DNA of 64,000 nt from Lepidodermella squamata (GCA_047495785.1 JBLDXI010000042.1:682001-746000), one strand, 5' to 3'; positions 32,912-44,884 are shown, numbered from the stretch's first letter. Made by a program: numbers and translations. The notes: a model not told the origin generated them from the sequence alone.

Positions 32912-35900
32912 TCACAACAATTCGGGAATCGCAAAAGCGGCACAATAAATTTCTAGGACTCGAAGTGTTTCGAAGGAGATAGAAGAAGATGAGATAACGT
33001 TGAGGCAAGCAATGCTTCCCGTCAACGGCTCGACTGGAGTAGCCCAAGATCTGTAAACAAAACTATCCTCGAGTTTTTAGATTACTTAGAAATATACATA
33101 CCCTCCCAGGTGGAATGATCCGGACGAGGTAAATGGAGAGAGGTCTGTAGGAACCACGGATCCAGGTCTCGAATCACATGCGTAAGAAAGCATTTGTGTC
33201 TCAGCGTCGAAATTAATCCTAATATAGTGCCATTCGACACCAAACGTTCCGGGACAGGTAAGCGACAGATCAGCCGACCCATTTCCATACGGCCTTAGAA
33301 TAAATGCTTGTCTGTCGCCGGTTGTAAGTCTGAAACCCGTCTTCGAGCTATCAGAAGCAAATTCCAGGATTGTTCTATTCTGTTTGGATGGCGGGGCGAA
33401 CATTGCGATCGTGAAGCCGGCATTTAGTTTAATCTTTTCGGAATTTACAGCGATAGGATCGGTTGAGTTGTAATAAAAAGCTGTGTTAGGTCGTCCAAAC
33501 GGCCCAGTCACTTGTTGCAGAGCGGTATTTGTAGTCGTGAAATCAGCTCTAGGCTCGATGCGGTCATTAAGATCGGAAACCAGAGGCCAACTGGCAATAA
33601 ACCCTGGCAATCGCGATTTAAGCACTTCCATAGTCAAAATCGTTCCGAGCTGAATTTGAAGGCACTTCTTGCGAAGAATCCACATTTGGTCGAGGGACAT
33701 TGCGTGCCTGTGAAGCGAAAAGCATGCCAGCCTTCCATTAAAAGTGTTGTTTGCGACCAAATCACCGCCGAGTCTTATTTTCGAGCTCACAGCCAGTCTC
33801 CCACCATCAGTTGGTGTCTCGTAGACAAAGTTATCATGTACCAACAGAAACATCTCCGTATCAACGTTCAAAGACATAGCGACGAAGGACCAATTCGGAT
33901 CCACATTTGGCACGACAGTTCCGAAATCGCTACCATATTTCTGATCTATGCAGAAAATTATTATTGTAATGGCAAGGTTTGGTAATCTAAGAAAAGCGCT
34001 TCGTACCCCCGATTTACACAAATTTGATTAATTTTTGTTATTGGTAAAATAGAAATTTATTTGAAGATGTGTTAATAACTGAAAGAATTCTATAGTCGTA
34101 CCGATAAACGTACCTAACTTTAATCGCAAAGCGTACTTTGCTCTATCAATAACAATGCCAGAGAGACCTTCTTTGTCGAAGAACTCGAAAATATTTTGGA
34201 AGCCGTTGGAACCCAACGGTAAATATACGTATTCAGCAATCGTGTAAGAAGAATTCTCGACATTGAGCAAGCTGTTGTCCAAGAGTACGGATCCAGTGGT
34301 TGAGTTGATAGAGACCGCCGAACTGCCGAATGGACCGCTGTCGTACTTCAAAGATGAGCCGGAGTAAGTGCCGTTGATGCCGTTTCCACTTATGTCGCTC
34401 GTACCGTATTCCTGGCTGAGGGGAAGGTAAACTGTCTCAAATGGCAGCCCGAAAGGAGTCTCTGAACAAAAAATACGGATAATTGTCAGAATTAGCAGGA
34501 TAGAAGGTAGGCTAGCTAACGGTTATTACACAGCTCGGCACTTTTGAACATCGATGTCGATGTCTGCGAATACAATTAACTACGATGAAGCTGCATTCAT
34601 TTGCCGAGGTTTAAGCTTACCCAGTTATGAGGGCAGTCGTCAGCTACAGGAACGCATTTCGCCGCCATATGAAGGGCAAACGTGCAAAGCTTGTGCTGGA
34701 AAGCAGACACAAGAATTAGTGTAATTTAAAAATTAAAATTACCTATGCTTGGAATATGTCTGTTTAAGCTATATTAATGAATAAGTAATGTATGTGGTAT
34801 GTGGTACCTATGGTTATTTGACTTATCAATTGAGTAGGATAAATACCGTGAATTCAGTTGCTTCCGCCTTGCAGTTGTCATGGTTTGCTTTGAACGACGT
34901 CGCGTTGCCATAGATCTTTACCTTTCATCATCGAACCGTGTTACGAACCCGAAAGCTCATCCGAAACGACTACTTACCCTTGTACCACTCGGGAAAACGC
35001 CATAACACTGTTGTTTGCCATTGCCTGCGACACATTGAACGGCTCTCTATAAAAAAAAGAATGAAATTGAAATGAAATCGAAAATCCATGACAAACGTTA
35101 TGATAATTTATAAATATCATTAATCAACATTTTAGAATTGCATAAAGAGATTTATGAAAAATGGAATACTCATTACCCCTTTCAAGCAGTTTTCCCTGTT
35201 GCTGAACGTAGCCGGCGAAAATTCCCGAGTTTCAACCCCAGCCTGGCAGCCAGTTGCCTCGAGGCGGCAATCGATGAAGCTTCCGTTAGACGAGCTGAAG
35301 CACCTAACATGCGGCTTCTCGCTGTCTGGAACTTGAACTGTAGAAGTTGCAGATAGACAAATGCATCATTTATCAAGCGGCTGAAATGAGTAAAAGCTCA
35401 CGTGGAGTTCCAGTGATGCACAGGCTGAGATTAGCATAAGAAGTGCCACCTGCGAGCTGGAGAACACAACATTTCCAATAGTGAACGCCGAAGATTTCAT
35501 TATTTTGTCTTTTCTCTAACCCAGTTCTCAGGACATGTAACGTTGTATGGGACGCACGTTTTCACAACCCCGCTGGCTGTGCATTGCTTGAAAGTTTGAT
35601 TCTGAACACCGAAGTGAAACACAGTGATTGCAATTGTGAATTCAATTACAACTGATTCAAATTTACCGCGAATTTCGATTTCGCGCTATTGCAAGCACTC
35701 AAGCTATCTTTCAGCGCGGTATTCCTAAACCAATCGAGCTATGAATAGACATACAAATAACTGAAAAATCCGCAGATGGTAAAATTTACCTCGATTTCCC
35801 TGTCAGCAGCTGGTTCGCCAGTTAATTTACACTTGCCAAGGCCGGGATTGCACCGTGGTGTCAGGGCGCCGTATTTGTAGCACATTTTAGCATTCTATTA

Positions 35901-36288
35901 CCGAGATGGATAAAATTGGAAATATCAGGAGCTGAATAGAAGATTTCTTACCCCTGAACGACACGTTGGTAAATCTGCAAATAAAGGACCCCACTGTTGA
36001 AAGAAAGACGACATATTTAAAAATTCGAGAAAAATAAAATCAGAAATAAAATTGTATCACATATAATCTATTTGTCAAGCTTCATTCCAAGAAAATTCCT
36101 GAAAATTAAAAACATACCTGATACTCGGTGATAGGATCACAGGTAGGGTTGTCATCACGGCACGAAGCAAACAAGTTGTTGGTCGCCAGGAAGCACCGCT
36201 TGAAGACCTGGCCTGATGCCTGGCCGATAAATGTGAACGAAACCAAGATTGTAAATAATAAAAAGCTGCTTCTCATTGCTGTTTTCAT
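32912..36288 (-). CDS. Gene A: secreted Cys-rich / double LamG-like protein, 14 exons, 759 aa
   Basis: Exons: 36118-36288, 35952-35993, 35790-35894, 35667-35738, 35521-35601, 35402-35456, 35177-35337, 34978-35046, 34847-34921, 34621-34695, 34521-34563, 34114-34461, 33102-33945, 32912-33050. All junctions are GT-AG and keep one open frame; introns are 51-168 nt. The protein starts with a signal peptide (FLLFTILVSFTFIGQASG), then two Cys-rich modules: exons 1-6 with 12 Cys and exons 7-11 with 11 Cys. Both begin with a (V/K)RCF motif and end near CPxNW. Two LamG/concanavalin-like domains follow (exon 12; exons 13-14, with GPFGRPNTAFY and WATPVEPLTG), the usual fold for glycan or protein binding outside the cell. 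It shares exon number, sizes and phases with gene B. The function of the Cys modules is unknown to me. Confidence 0.85.
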
Positions 36289-36883
36289 TGATAAAAAATA
36301 AACGATTAATGACGACAAATGGTTGAAAAAGTTGCTGAAAGCACACGTTTCGGCCCGGCTCGTGGCTCGTGGCATATTTCGACTTCAAAACAACATCACA
36401 CGACATTGAGCGTGAAATTTGGCGTGAAATTTAAATTGACCTGACCTGGACAATCTCTGCAAAATTATGATTGGCCGTGGTGCATTGATTTTAGTGTAAA
36501 TTCTTAGCCTAAAAAATCAAATCAAAACAAGAAAAGTTTTGAGGCAGATAAGATTGATCAGACTGTTACAATCATTTCATTTTTTTATTCGCTAATGTGC
36601 TTGATTCGCTTGATTCGAATTTTCGGCAGAAAATTAAATTAACCTGGCGTGGCCTATCTCGGCGATATTATCATTAGTCGTGATTAGTCATTAGTCGGTT
36701 TCGAGCAATTAGCTTTGATTGATTCTGGCTACTTCAAAATAGGCAATAAATCATGTTGATTTAGAATGCTCTTTATTTGATTTTACGCCTTAAATCAAAT
36801 CAAAACTGAAAACACATTGTTGAGGCAGATAAGACTGATGGGACTGTGACAATCGCCTGTATCTATTTATTCACTATCCAACC

Positions 36884-37648
36884 TTAATGAATAGCTTCGA
36901 CGCTAGAAATTGCATCACACTTTGGAACAGAGCAAAAACCGATTTCATCATGATCAACATAACAGAACGGCGTAGTCTGAAGCTGAGGATTCAAATTTCG
37001 GCAATAGTTCTCAGAGGCAAAAATATCGCCTCGTGGGACCATCAAGATGCTGTACATCGTTCGAAGTGCCGTCCAATACACGCAATTTTTTCTTCCCTTC
37101 TGCCCTTCATAGTCAAATCCGGAAGCCGTGATGCGGCAATGCTTTTTCAAGTCAGATGCTTTAGTCGTGCCACATGGGGAAAGAACTGCCAGTTTGAAGC
37201 CATCCCCGGGCTCAGAATTGGTAGCCGATTTGAATTTGACCCAGATTTCCTCGGAATTCGAAGCAAAGATTCGACCACTACTCACGCCACATCGGCAATA
37301 TCTTGGGGCTTGATTGATTGGTGAATCATTGATCTCGACGAAGTCACCACAAGTCGCCGCTGAAATGAACAGAAAAATTAGGAAACAAACTTGAAATTGA
37401 AAATTATGTTATGCTTACTATCTTCGTTGCAAGGAAGATCTGGCTGATGTTCGAAGCCAACAATTAGGCCGTTGTGACGTTGTGAAGCAGCCAGGTATAC
37501 TTCGATCCAGCCTCGTATGGCTTTGGGTAGTTGGGCGAGGTCAAATAAACGGTGGAGCAGGGTTCCATATCAATGAACCCCCCGCATTTTGGATCTTTGG
37601 TCATGATTGGCGGTGGGAGAGAGCCGCATTTCGAACCAGTAGCGAATT
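36884..37648 (-). pseudogene. CUB-kringle protein, frameshifted
   Basis: Two exons, 37419-37648 and 36884-37359, are joined by a 59-nt intron. They encode a CUB domain (SPNYPKPYEAGSKYTWLL..., CGDFVEIND, IWVKFKS) followed by one kringle with all six cysteines (C..A..FDYEG, NYCRN, FCYV, FCSVPKC). Such proteins are extracellular binding proteins. In the first exon an exact 8-bp tandem duplication (37470-37477 and 37478-37485) shifts the frame and gives a stop; removing one unit conceptually restores agreement with the CUB pattern. No signal-peptide exon was found upstream, where the GT32-flanking duplication begins. Probably a recent pseudogene; a sequencing or assembly slip is possible. Confidence 0.7.
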
Positions 37649-37957
37649 CTGAGCAAAAACAAGTTTACAGTCCGGGCTCAAAATCTGCTATTATGCTATT
37701 CTCGATAATTGAGACGTGGTCATCGCGGTCTGGGCGGGTTAAATGCTCAGTCGTGAGATTCCCAAGTTCTCACCTCTCCGAAAGTTAATAAAGAGCGTAT
37801 CGCTATGAAAGCTAGAAATTTAATTACGAAATTCATATTGATAAAAGTCGAAAAATGATCCATTGTGACCACTCGATATGCATTCATTTTATTGATTTCT
37901 TCAGCAAAAAAATACTCTATTCATAAATTATCGTCGTAGTAAAAAAAACAGATCATG

Positions 37958-39034
37958 CTAAAATGAATCAGGATAGAACGGTGCGTTTTTGCTAATATAT
38001 TCAACCCAGTCTTTGCCCCACGATTGACTAGAATACTGAACAGTGAACGACTCTTTTCCAAACTTCGCTTTGCATAGCTCCTCGTTGAAATCAGGCGAAC
38101 GGCCCTCGCAAACCCTGCCAATATCCTCAGATTTCTGCGCCCAAGAGTAAGGCTGTAGTACCTTCGATGGGAATACTTTCAAATCGTAGATATCACTTGA
38201 GACCTTTTTCGGCGAGGCGTCGGTATCAACCCCTGTCATTTGTTTGGAAGTAGCCATATAGGTCTCAATTGCGTTGAAAAATCCTATGGGGCCAGTTACG
38301 AATTCGGGTTTCGTCCCGGGTAGTGGGAACTTTTTCCGCTGGTAAAGGAATTGGGATAAGGCGATCGAAAACAAAAGATGGCCAGGTTTCGCTAACATAA
38401 TCGAAGCTGGTAGAAAATGTTTGCTATGCACATCTTTGTACTCATCCATCATATAGCCCAATAGAACAGGCTTCTCGGCTTGATCGATCAAAGGATCTAT
38501 AGGTTGAAGGGGTTCAGTATCGAGATCAGCGTACATCCCGCCGTATCGATGCATGTAGAGAATACGGCTAACGTCAGATCGCATTACGCCAACTTGAAGC
38601 TTGTCGTAAAACTCCAAATACCAAGGATAGCCGCGCTGTACCAGTTTCCTATTCATTTCATCCGTCCAGAGGACATGCGTCCAATGCGGGTGCATTTTCA
38701 TCCAATTCGATCGGTATTTCGTATATTTTTCCGGCAATGTGTCGTTCGTTTTCCAGGTTTGATGTAGGATTTTAGGAATTTTCGAAGAATTTTTCGCAGC
38801 TACCCGGATTAACAAGGCGTCTAATTCGTCGAATTCTTCATCACTTTGGCAAGAAATCGGCTGTTGCGCCTCGGTTGTAGTTCTGCTAATGTTTCCATTA
38901 ACCACATGGACTTCGATATGACTTCCCCAGCTTAATCGATGACTTTGCTGGCCGAAAATGAAAGCAGAAATCAGGAAACCAATAGAAAAACTAGCTAATA
39001 CTGTGAGCAGTGAGACCAGTGGGGGCGCATTCAT
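37958..39034 (-). CDS. GT32-type glycosyltransferase, type II membrane protein (358 aa)
   Basis: Single exon from ATG at 39034. An N-terminal signal anchor (LLTVLASFSIGFLISAFIF) is followed by a lumenal stem and a catalytic domain with PKILHQTWK, the HRYGGMYADLDTE box holding the DxD motif that binds the metal and nucleotide sugar, and a C-terminal WGKDWVEY region. These are marks of the DXD sugar-binding family (GT32: OCH1-like and alpha-1,4-galactosyl/mannosyltransferases), which act in the Golgi. Donor and acceptor cannot be read from sequence. It is a close paralogue of 42210-43202 (plus) and is duplicated as a pseudogene at 29124-29712. Confidence 0.85.
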   Translation of the reverse strand: MNAPPLVSLLTVLASFSIGFLISAFIFGQQSHRLSWGSHIEVHVVNGNISRTTTEAQQPISCQSDEEFDELDALLIRVAAKNSSKIPKILHQTWKTNDTLPEKYTKYRSNWMKMHPHWTHVLWTDEMNRKLVQRGYPWYLEFYDKLQVGVMRSDVSRILYMHRYGGMYADLDTEPLQPIDPLIDQAEKPVLLGYMMDEYKDVHSKHFLPASIMLAKPGHLLFSIALSQFLYQRKKFPLPGTKPEFVTGPIGFFNAIETYMATSKQMTGVDTDASPKKVSSDIYDLKVFPSKVLQPYSWAQKSEDIGRVCEGRSPDFNEELCKAKFGKESFTVQYSSQSWGKDWVEYISKNAPFYPDSF

Positions 39035-39802
39035 TTATTTACGAGCATGAAAAGTTTTTCGCATGTAATGTTGCAAAGCTCGGTGCATTAAAGTCGCTTA
39101 CTTACACACACATGTACAAACACACGTATTACGAATTTAAGCGGCTTTTGTTAAATATTTTATGCGCCGTGACACGTAGTAGTAAAGTAATGATACTAAC
39201 GGCATTAATAATATAGCCGTAGCGTTGATAAATATACAGGTTGATAAATACAGTGCTGGTCAGCTGGAGTCTCGTGGTCATCTCGCAATTTCCGCTCTAC
39301 CTAAAAATGGGAAAAACTTGAAAAGGACCAGGAAAAGGTTTACTGTTGGGTTTTCCGTATTCTTTCGCCTATAACCAACTTTCCAACTGTTTTCGTGTGA
39401 ATTCGCAGGGAAACACATTATGGGAATAACTGTAAGGTAAAACTGTCCTTCTACAATGTATATTCTTCTCTCGTTGTAGTCAGCCTTTAAGATTATTTCT
39501 TGAGGAAATGTTCGCCACGGCATGGAATCTTTTTTATTAATTATCAGGGTAGTTGAACGGCTTTCATCAAATCTTCATCGGTAGGGCATTATAAATTAAA
39601 AGGACTTCAGGTTGTGGGAGTTATGGACAAGGCTTTCAAACTATTTTTACGAGTAATTGAAGGAATGTGTTGATTCATACGGTTGAATGATTTCCTTATA
39701 AAATTAACGGAAAATTAAAGATTTACTCACTTCTTCTTCTTGTTTAGGTACGAAAAACTGGGAAACAACATTAAATAATCAGATTTTGAGCATTTTGAGC
39801 AT

Positions 39803-41221
39803 TCATTTTACTAGCAGGTCGTCAAGTCTTGGCCAGATAGGCGCTACGTACGAGAGCTGACCAGGATACTTGTAATCAACGGGTCTCATCCTCGCCCAAT
39901 CAGGTTGATCAAAATCTTCGAGATAAAACAGTTTGCTCTGATTTTTCATGCATTTCCTATAATGCAATTGAGCTCTGAAACGAAACAGCATTCTAGCGAT
40001 CCATTTGTGGCCGCGAATGATTGGACAACCGCCGTGGCTAGTCTGCTCGTGGAAGATTTCATCCCGCTTCATGTTGTACCAAAACAGACCGGCGCCTTTC
40101 TCAGCTTCGAAAACAATATCCAAAAGCTGGAAAAAGGTTTGCCCGCCTTGCTTGACGTCGTTGAAGTAGATTAGCAGTGTAGCTAATCGATCACCGTGTT
40201 CCGCGTCAATCTCTGGTTGGATTTTGTCGTAGTGGGGCAGAAAATGGCCCAGGGCCTCATACGTATTAACCTAAAGAAAAAAATCCAAAAAATATTCAAC
40301 GAGCTCAAATATCCTAATTTTACCTGGTATTTCTCTGTTCCTGTTAAGGCGTCCATGCCGAAAATTGCTCCTATCCTCCTCGTCACATTCAGCATTCGAT
40401 CAGTCTCAAACTGAGCGTAGCGACTGAAGCGCACAGAGGCATCAACAATGTACTGGACCTTGCCATCTTTCAACGCGTTATATCCAACCGGTTTCAGGTT
40501 AGGCCTTGCGAGTTCCATAAACCCATCTATCGCTTTCTGCCTCAGCAAATCGTGGATTACAACAATAAGTGGGTCTAGACTGAGAACTTCTTCCCGAGCC
40601 GGTGAGTAGGTTAAAAGAGGGTGCCTGTTCCTATCCGCGAACCTACAAAACAATTTCGGATCTTCGTAAAGTTTCTTGAGGTTCGCCTCTTTCCGACAAA
40701 TTTCGTAATCAGGAACCTGCAGAACTTTTTCAGCTAACTTTGATTTCTCCGCATTTGTTAGTTCCTCCAGAGATTGAGCTGGCGTCTGAGAGTGGAAAAT
40801 CAGACCTTCGAATGTTGAACCCAGACTGTCTTACCTGAAAAATTTGTGCTGCAAGTTGTTCGGCATTGTAGTCCCTCCGACTTAGTACAGTATCTTTATC
40901 GCTTTCCGATAAGTTTCCCCCATCTTCGAGGATTTTATCAATGTACTGTATAGCCTCCTCGTGCAGTTCTAAGACACCCGCAAGCTGTGATAGTGTGTCA
41001 AGAAGTTCGATGTAGCTTATTTGAGATTTATGGCCATTCTCAATGGCTTCTTCATGAAGGCGCATGGCTAGTTTCGCTGCTTCGTAGCTGTCATTGTACC
41101 GTTTTTCTCGAATCAATGATTGAGCGCGAGAGAGAAGTTGCTGCTCGTTCTCTTTTTCGAATGATGTTGTTACAGCTAATAGATTATAAGCTAGAAATAA
41201 AAATGCAGTTAAGCTTCTCAT
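39803..41221 (-). CDS. Prolyl 4-hydroxylase alpha subunit (438 aa)
   Basis: Three exons, 40835-41221, 40324-40785 and 39803-40270, with introns of 49 and 53 nt, all in frame. A signal peptide (MRSLTAFLFLAYNLLAVTTS) precedes an alpha-helical, TPR-like N-terminal region (residues about 25-130) as in collagen P4H alpha subunits. The C-terminal 2-oxoglutarate/Fe(II) dioxygenase has the iron ligands HYD (in LPHYDKI) and the distal H in TSHGGCP, with the 2-oxoglutarate-binding lysine in GHKW. It would hydroxylate proline in collagen-like chains in the ER. At 438 aa it is shorter than the usual 520-550 aa, with a compact N-terminal part; the ARMLFRFR stretch after the lysine is unusual. Confidence 0.85.
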
Positions 41222-41714
41222 ATTACATATTAAATGCGTTATGAATGATAGCTTATGCCTTAATATGTGAGGGGTGTTGTCATCACGGCGAGAAAATTAC
41301 ATGCACCTAACACCCTAATTGAGTCATGACAACGAGTATCAATATAATGCTTCAAAACAAAGGAAGGGATAACACATACCCTGTTGTTAACCGAATCCCG
41401 ATCACCGGTAAGGTCATTCAGGATGTGTCTAAATTACAGACAAGTTAGACTACAGGTTTAACGCGGAGCTTTCTTTCAGGTGGAATTTGAAAATCGGCGA
41501 TCATTGCGGAACTCCAAGGCAGCTTCCGACAGGGGAGTAGCTAGGATTTGCTTTTTTCGGGCATCAAAAGCATATAACCCAGCTAACCAAAAGTGGTCAC
41601 CAGTTACACCAGTTAAACCAACCTTTAACGCATTTTAAGCCAAATTTTAGCTTTTCAGTTTCTCGTAAAAATCAACTCCAATAATTCAAATATTAATTTT
41701 TGAATTTTGAGGTA

Positions 41715-41900
41715 CCGTATTTCATCCTACCTCAAATAATGAACCCCCTCGAATTACAGCTCCAGAAATATGCTCCAGTAGCCCACTAACTAATAATCGC
41801 CCATCCCATCCCCACAGTTAAAAGCCCCCTCGAATAATTTCCCGATTTTTTTCATTTTTTCGAGTTCGGAAAAAAATCGCTATAATTCGATAAAATACTG
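41715..41900. mobile_element. Short MITE related to 20113-20607
   Basis: The ends CCGTATTTCATCC... and ...ATTCGATAAAATACTG are imperfect inverted repeats, flanked by TA (41713-41714, 41901-41902). The interior has CCCCCTCGAATAA and GAGTTCGGAAAAAA as in the longer copy at 20113-20607. The rest of 41222-42209 shows no gene. Confidence 0.6.
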
Positions 41901-42209
41901 TAGGTACTTCGAGGCGAGCTAATTTTGTCTTAAACCCCAAAACTACTTAGTTCATGGCCAACATTTATATAGAACGCGCGACAATTTTCACTGTCTGAAA
42001 ATAGGCCACTACGCGAATACACTTCGTGCGTGAAACATAACGATATAGAGTAAAGCTAAGAGACATAACGCGCGCATGCCAATCCTCTTGGCACTCTCAG
42101 ATGAGAAAGCCTTAGGCGATTAGACGGGCTTTTGTACACATGTGCTAAAACAAGTGTGCCCTCACTCTTGCAGGACGATTCCTGATTTCTGCTTCCATAC
42201 TTAACTTAG

Positions 42210-43202
42210 ATGAAGCCTTCGCTTCCAAAAATAGTTGTGACTGTCATTTCCGTAATGTTAATAGCGTTTTTCATGTTGAAGCAGCAAACAGGCTCAGACA
42301 AAACTTGTCAAAGCAAATCTAATAATCAATTCGACGAATTGGACGCAATGCTACTACGAGCAGCCACAGCAAATTCTTCGGAAATTCCTAAAATCCTGCA
42401 TCAAACCTGGAAATCGAAGAAATTGCCGCCAAAGTACGATAAATACCGGTCGAATTGGATGAAAATGCACCCGCGTTGGACGCATGTCCTCTGGACGGAT
42501 GAAATGAACAGGAAGCTGGTCCAGCGGGGCTATCCTTGGTATTTGGAATTTTACGACAATCTTCAAGTTGGCGTAATGCGATCTGACGTTAGCCGTATTC
42601 TCTACATGCATCGATACGGCGGGATGTACGCTGATCTCGATACTGAACCCCTTCAACCTATAGATCCTTTGATCGATCAAGCCGAGAAGCCTGTTCTATT
42701 GGGCTATATGATGGATGAGTATAAAGGCATGGAGAGTAAACACTTCCTACCGCCTTCGATTATGCTTGCTAAACCGGGCCATTTGCTGTTCTCATTGACT
42801 TTGAGCCAAATTCTTTACCAAAGGAAAAAGCATCCGCAAACTGGAACAAGACCTGAATTCATAACTGGCCCTATCGCGTTTTTCAACGCAATCGAGACTT
42901 ACATGGCCACATATCAGCAAATAACGGGAGAGAAAACGGACGCTTCGCCGAAAACGTTATCCAACGACATTTACGATCTCAAGATTTTTCCATCAAAAGT
43001 TCTACAGCCGTACTCATGGAAGCAAAAATCTGAGGAGATTGGGAAAGTTTGCGAGGGAAGTTCGTCTCAGTTCAATTCAGACCTGTGCAAGTCGAAATTC
43101 GGGGCAGAATCTTTTACTGTTCAGTATTCTAGCCAATCTTGGGGCTCGGACTGGTTGAAATTTTCGAAAAACCATGAAACTCACAATCCCGAATCGTATT
43201 AA
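42210..43202 (+). CDS. GT32-type glycosyltransferase, paralogue (330 aa)
   Basis: Single exon. Signal anchor at residues about 7-24 (KIVVTVISVMLIAFFML), PKILHQTWK at 60-68, and DxD at Asp142/Asp144 in HRYGGMYADLDTE. It has the same C-terminal FTVQYSSQSWG...W pattern as the minus-strand gene at 37958-39034, but a shorter stem and a C-terminus ending in NPESY. The two genes flank the P4H gene in opposite orientations, transcribed away from it on the outer sides, which fits an inverted duplication. Golgi glycosyltransferase; substrate unknown. Confidence 0.85.
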   Translation: MKPSLPKIVVTVISVMLIAFFMLKQQTGSDKTCQSKSNNQFDELDAMLLRAATANSSEIPKILHQTWKSKKLPPKYDKYRSNWMKMHPRWTHVLWTDEMNRKLVQRGYPWYLEFYDNLQVGVMRSDVSRILYMHRYGGMYADLDTEPLQPIDPLIDQAEKPVLLGYMMDEYKGMESKHFLPPSIMLAKPGHLLFSLTLSQILYQRKKHPQTGTRPEFITGPIAFFNAIETYMATYQQITGEKTDASPKTLSNDIYDLKIFPSKVLQPYSWKQKSEEIGKVCEGSSSQFNSDLCKSKFGAESFTVQYSSQSWGSDWLKFSKNHETHNPESY

Positions 43203-43284
43203 AGTTTCGAATTTTTCAAAAAATATTTGCGATTCTCCATACAAAATGTGTTTTACATATTTTATTTCTGGTCTTTTCATGCAA

Positions 43285-43827
43285 TTAAACCGAGCAGGCT
43301 TTCGAAAGGACTTCTTCTAGCTTTTTATCACCATGCTTCTTCACCCATTCACAGCTCGAATATTTCTCGCTGTCCGTACTCGAGAAAGCACACTTCGCCC
43401 CAACATCAGCATTATGCTTCAACAATCCTGTCACCATTGAATATCGCTTGAGAAAAACTGCCCGGCAAAGTGCGGTTTTCGTGCCGTCTAAAATGAAACC
43501 CCGAACATCAGCCCCGTCTTTAATCGCTTGTTTTGCCTGCTCCACGTTTTCAGCATCGATCGCTGCGATAAGGGCTTTGTTAGCGTTTATCTGGGCTTGG
43601 GAAACTGTCGTTGTAGTAGCGGCGTGTGTTGTAGTGACGTTCGCGTCATGCATTGCTTTATTCAATAGCCGCTTCATGCCGCCTTCCTTCATCAACGCAA
43701 AGCCAGTAGAATCTAAAGCCAAGGTTGAGAAAGCTTCAGTACCTCAAGATTTTGGACTTTGGATTATACCTGAAACGAAAAGGGCGAAAACAGCAAATCC
43801 AGAAATGAAAACCAGTTTGTTAGACAT
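43285..43827 (-). CDS. Small secreted ankyrin-repeat-like protein
   Basis: Two exons, 43770-43827 and 43285-43712, with a 57-nt intron. Exon 1 encodes a signal sequence (KLVFISGFAVFALFVS). Exon 2 has a threonine-rich linker and then two ankyrin-like repeats (NANKALIAAIDAENVEQAKQ then IKDGADVRG; TALCRAVFLKRYSMVTGLLK then HNADVG) and two late cysteines. Ankyrin repeats usually mediate protein binding in the cytosol, so a signal peptide before them is unusual. Partner unknown. Confidence 0.65.
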
Positions 43828-44238
43828 GTTTTCCTACTACATAAGCTGTGGAACGAATAATACGAAATCAGGAAGATCTCAACGAGCTGAACTATAGAAC
43901 AACAGCTGTTTGAAGGATTCGTGACTTGCATCCTGGAATGAAAAGTAACATCAGCCTAAATCACGCTTCTACCTTAATATAATCTGATTCACTGCGGTTC
44001 GAAGGAGAGCGGTAATTTGTTTGCCAAATCTATGGCGGGATTCGCTTTCGATTCATTTTGAGTTTAACAAGTTCTTACGCTAGCGATATCATCACTTTAG
44101 CGTCATTACCAATGTATGCCTCCTCCTCCTCCTAATATTTGATCAGCTGCGCGAAAATCTTTCGAGTTAATGACTCTCCCCATATAAAAAAATTCACACG
44201 CTACAACTCTCAGCTAAAATATTCAGCTTTTTTACAAA

Positions 44239-44688
44239 ATGATTTATCAGATAGCAAGCTTTCTAACTATCACTGTCTCGGTCTATTGCGAGGTTGTTCC
44301 AGGAATTTCTTCTGATACATCGTTCGACCCATGGTTACTAGAATTTTTCAACTACACGGAAAGATTCGGCTCAGATGTCCTAGCTCCATATGCTAAGCAT
44401 GACGTAACATCAGCCCTAGCCTGCGAGGCTGTATGCCAGGCGAAAAATTGGCAATTTTCACGATATTTCGAGCCCCTTCAACTATGCGCCTGTCTCCACT
44501 ACAACCCGTTGAAATACCGAAGGTTTTACACTCGTGAAGAGTTGGAATGCAAGAGGCATTGCGACACCATTGAACTGCCTTACCACCTGGAACAAATCGA
44601 GGGAGACGAGGAAGTGAAAAAGCTGTACGAAGGATACAGCAGATGCGAGTGTTACTTCAACGAACAAGACAAACCCCGAGGTTTATAA
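44239..44688 (+). CDS. Secreted Cys-rich protein, WSC/PAN-like (149 aa)
   Basis: Single exon from ATG at 44239. Signal peptide IASFLTITVSVYCEV. The mature part has seven cysteines, with CEAVCQAKNWQFSRYF and LQLCACLHY resembling the C..xC...(F/Y)...C.C core of WSC or PAN/apple domains, then CKRHC and CECYF. A short 3' stretch has AATAAA at about 44699-44704 (ATTAATAAATCA), consistent with a polyadenylation signal. Family assignment is tentative. Confidence 0.6.
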   Translation: MIYQIASFLTITVSVYCEVVPGISSDTSFDPWLLEFFNYTERFGSDVLAPYAKHDVTSALACEAVCQAKNWQFSRYFEPLQLCACLHYNPLKYRRFYTREELECKRHCDTIELPYHLEQIEGDEEVKKLYEGYSRCECYFNEQDKPRGL

Positions 44689-44884
44689 TGTATTTCATTA
44701 ATAAATCATGATTTTCGGTAATTTTTGTGGTTTTTGGTTTTCTCAATTTTTTATCTTTTGCTTCGAAAGACGAAAGAGAGGGTGTGACTATCAACAATCC
44801 TGATAAAATATTTTCCCCATGAATCCTTATCAGTTTGTGATAAGAAAGGATGATGCCTAAAAAAAGAGGTTATCTTCCTCGTTT

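Noticed and set aside
33512-33985. Plus-strand 157-codon frame
   Set aside because: Shadow of LamG exon 13 of gene A on the opposite strand.
39236-39262. Tc1-like terminus (ACAGTGCTGGTCAGCTGG)
   Set aside because: No matching inverted end or TA-bounded element could be found nearby.
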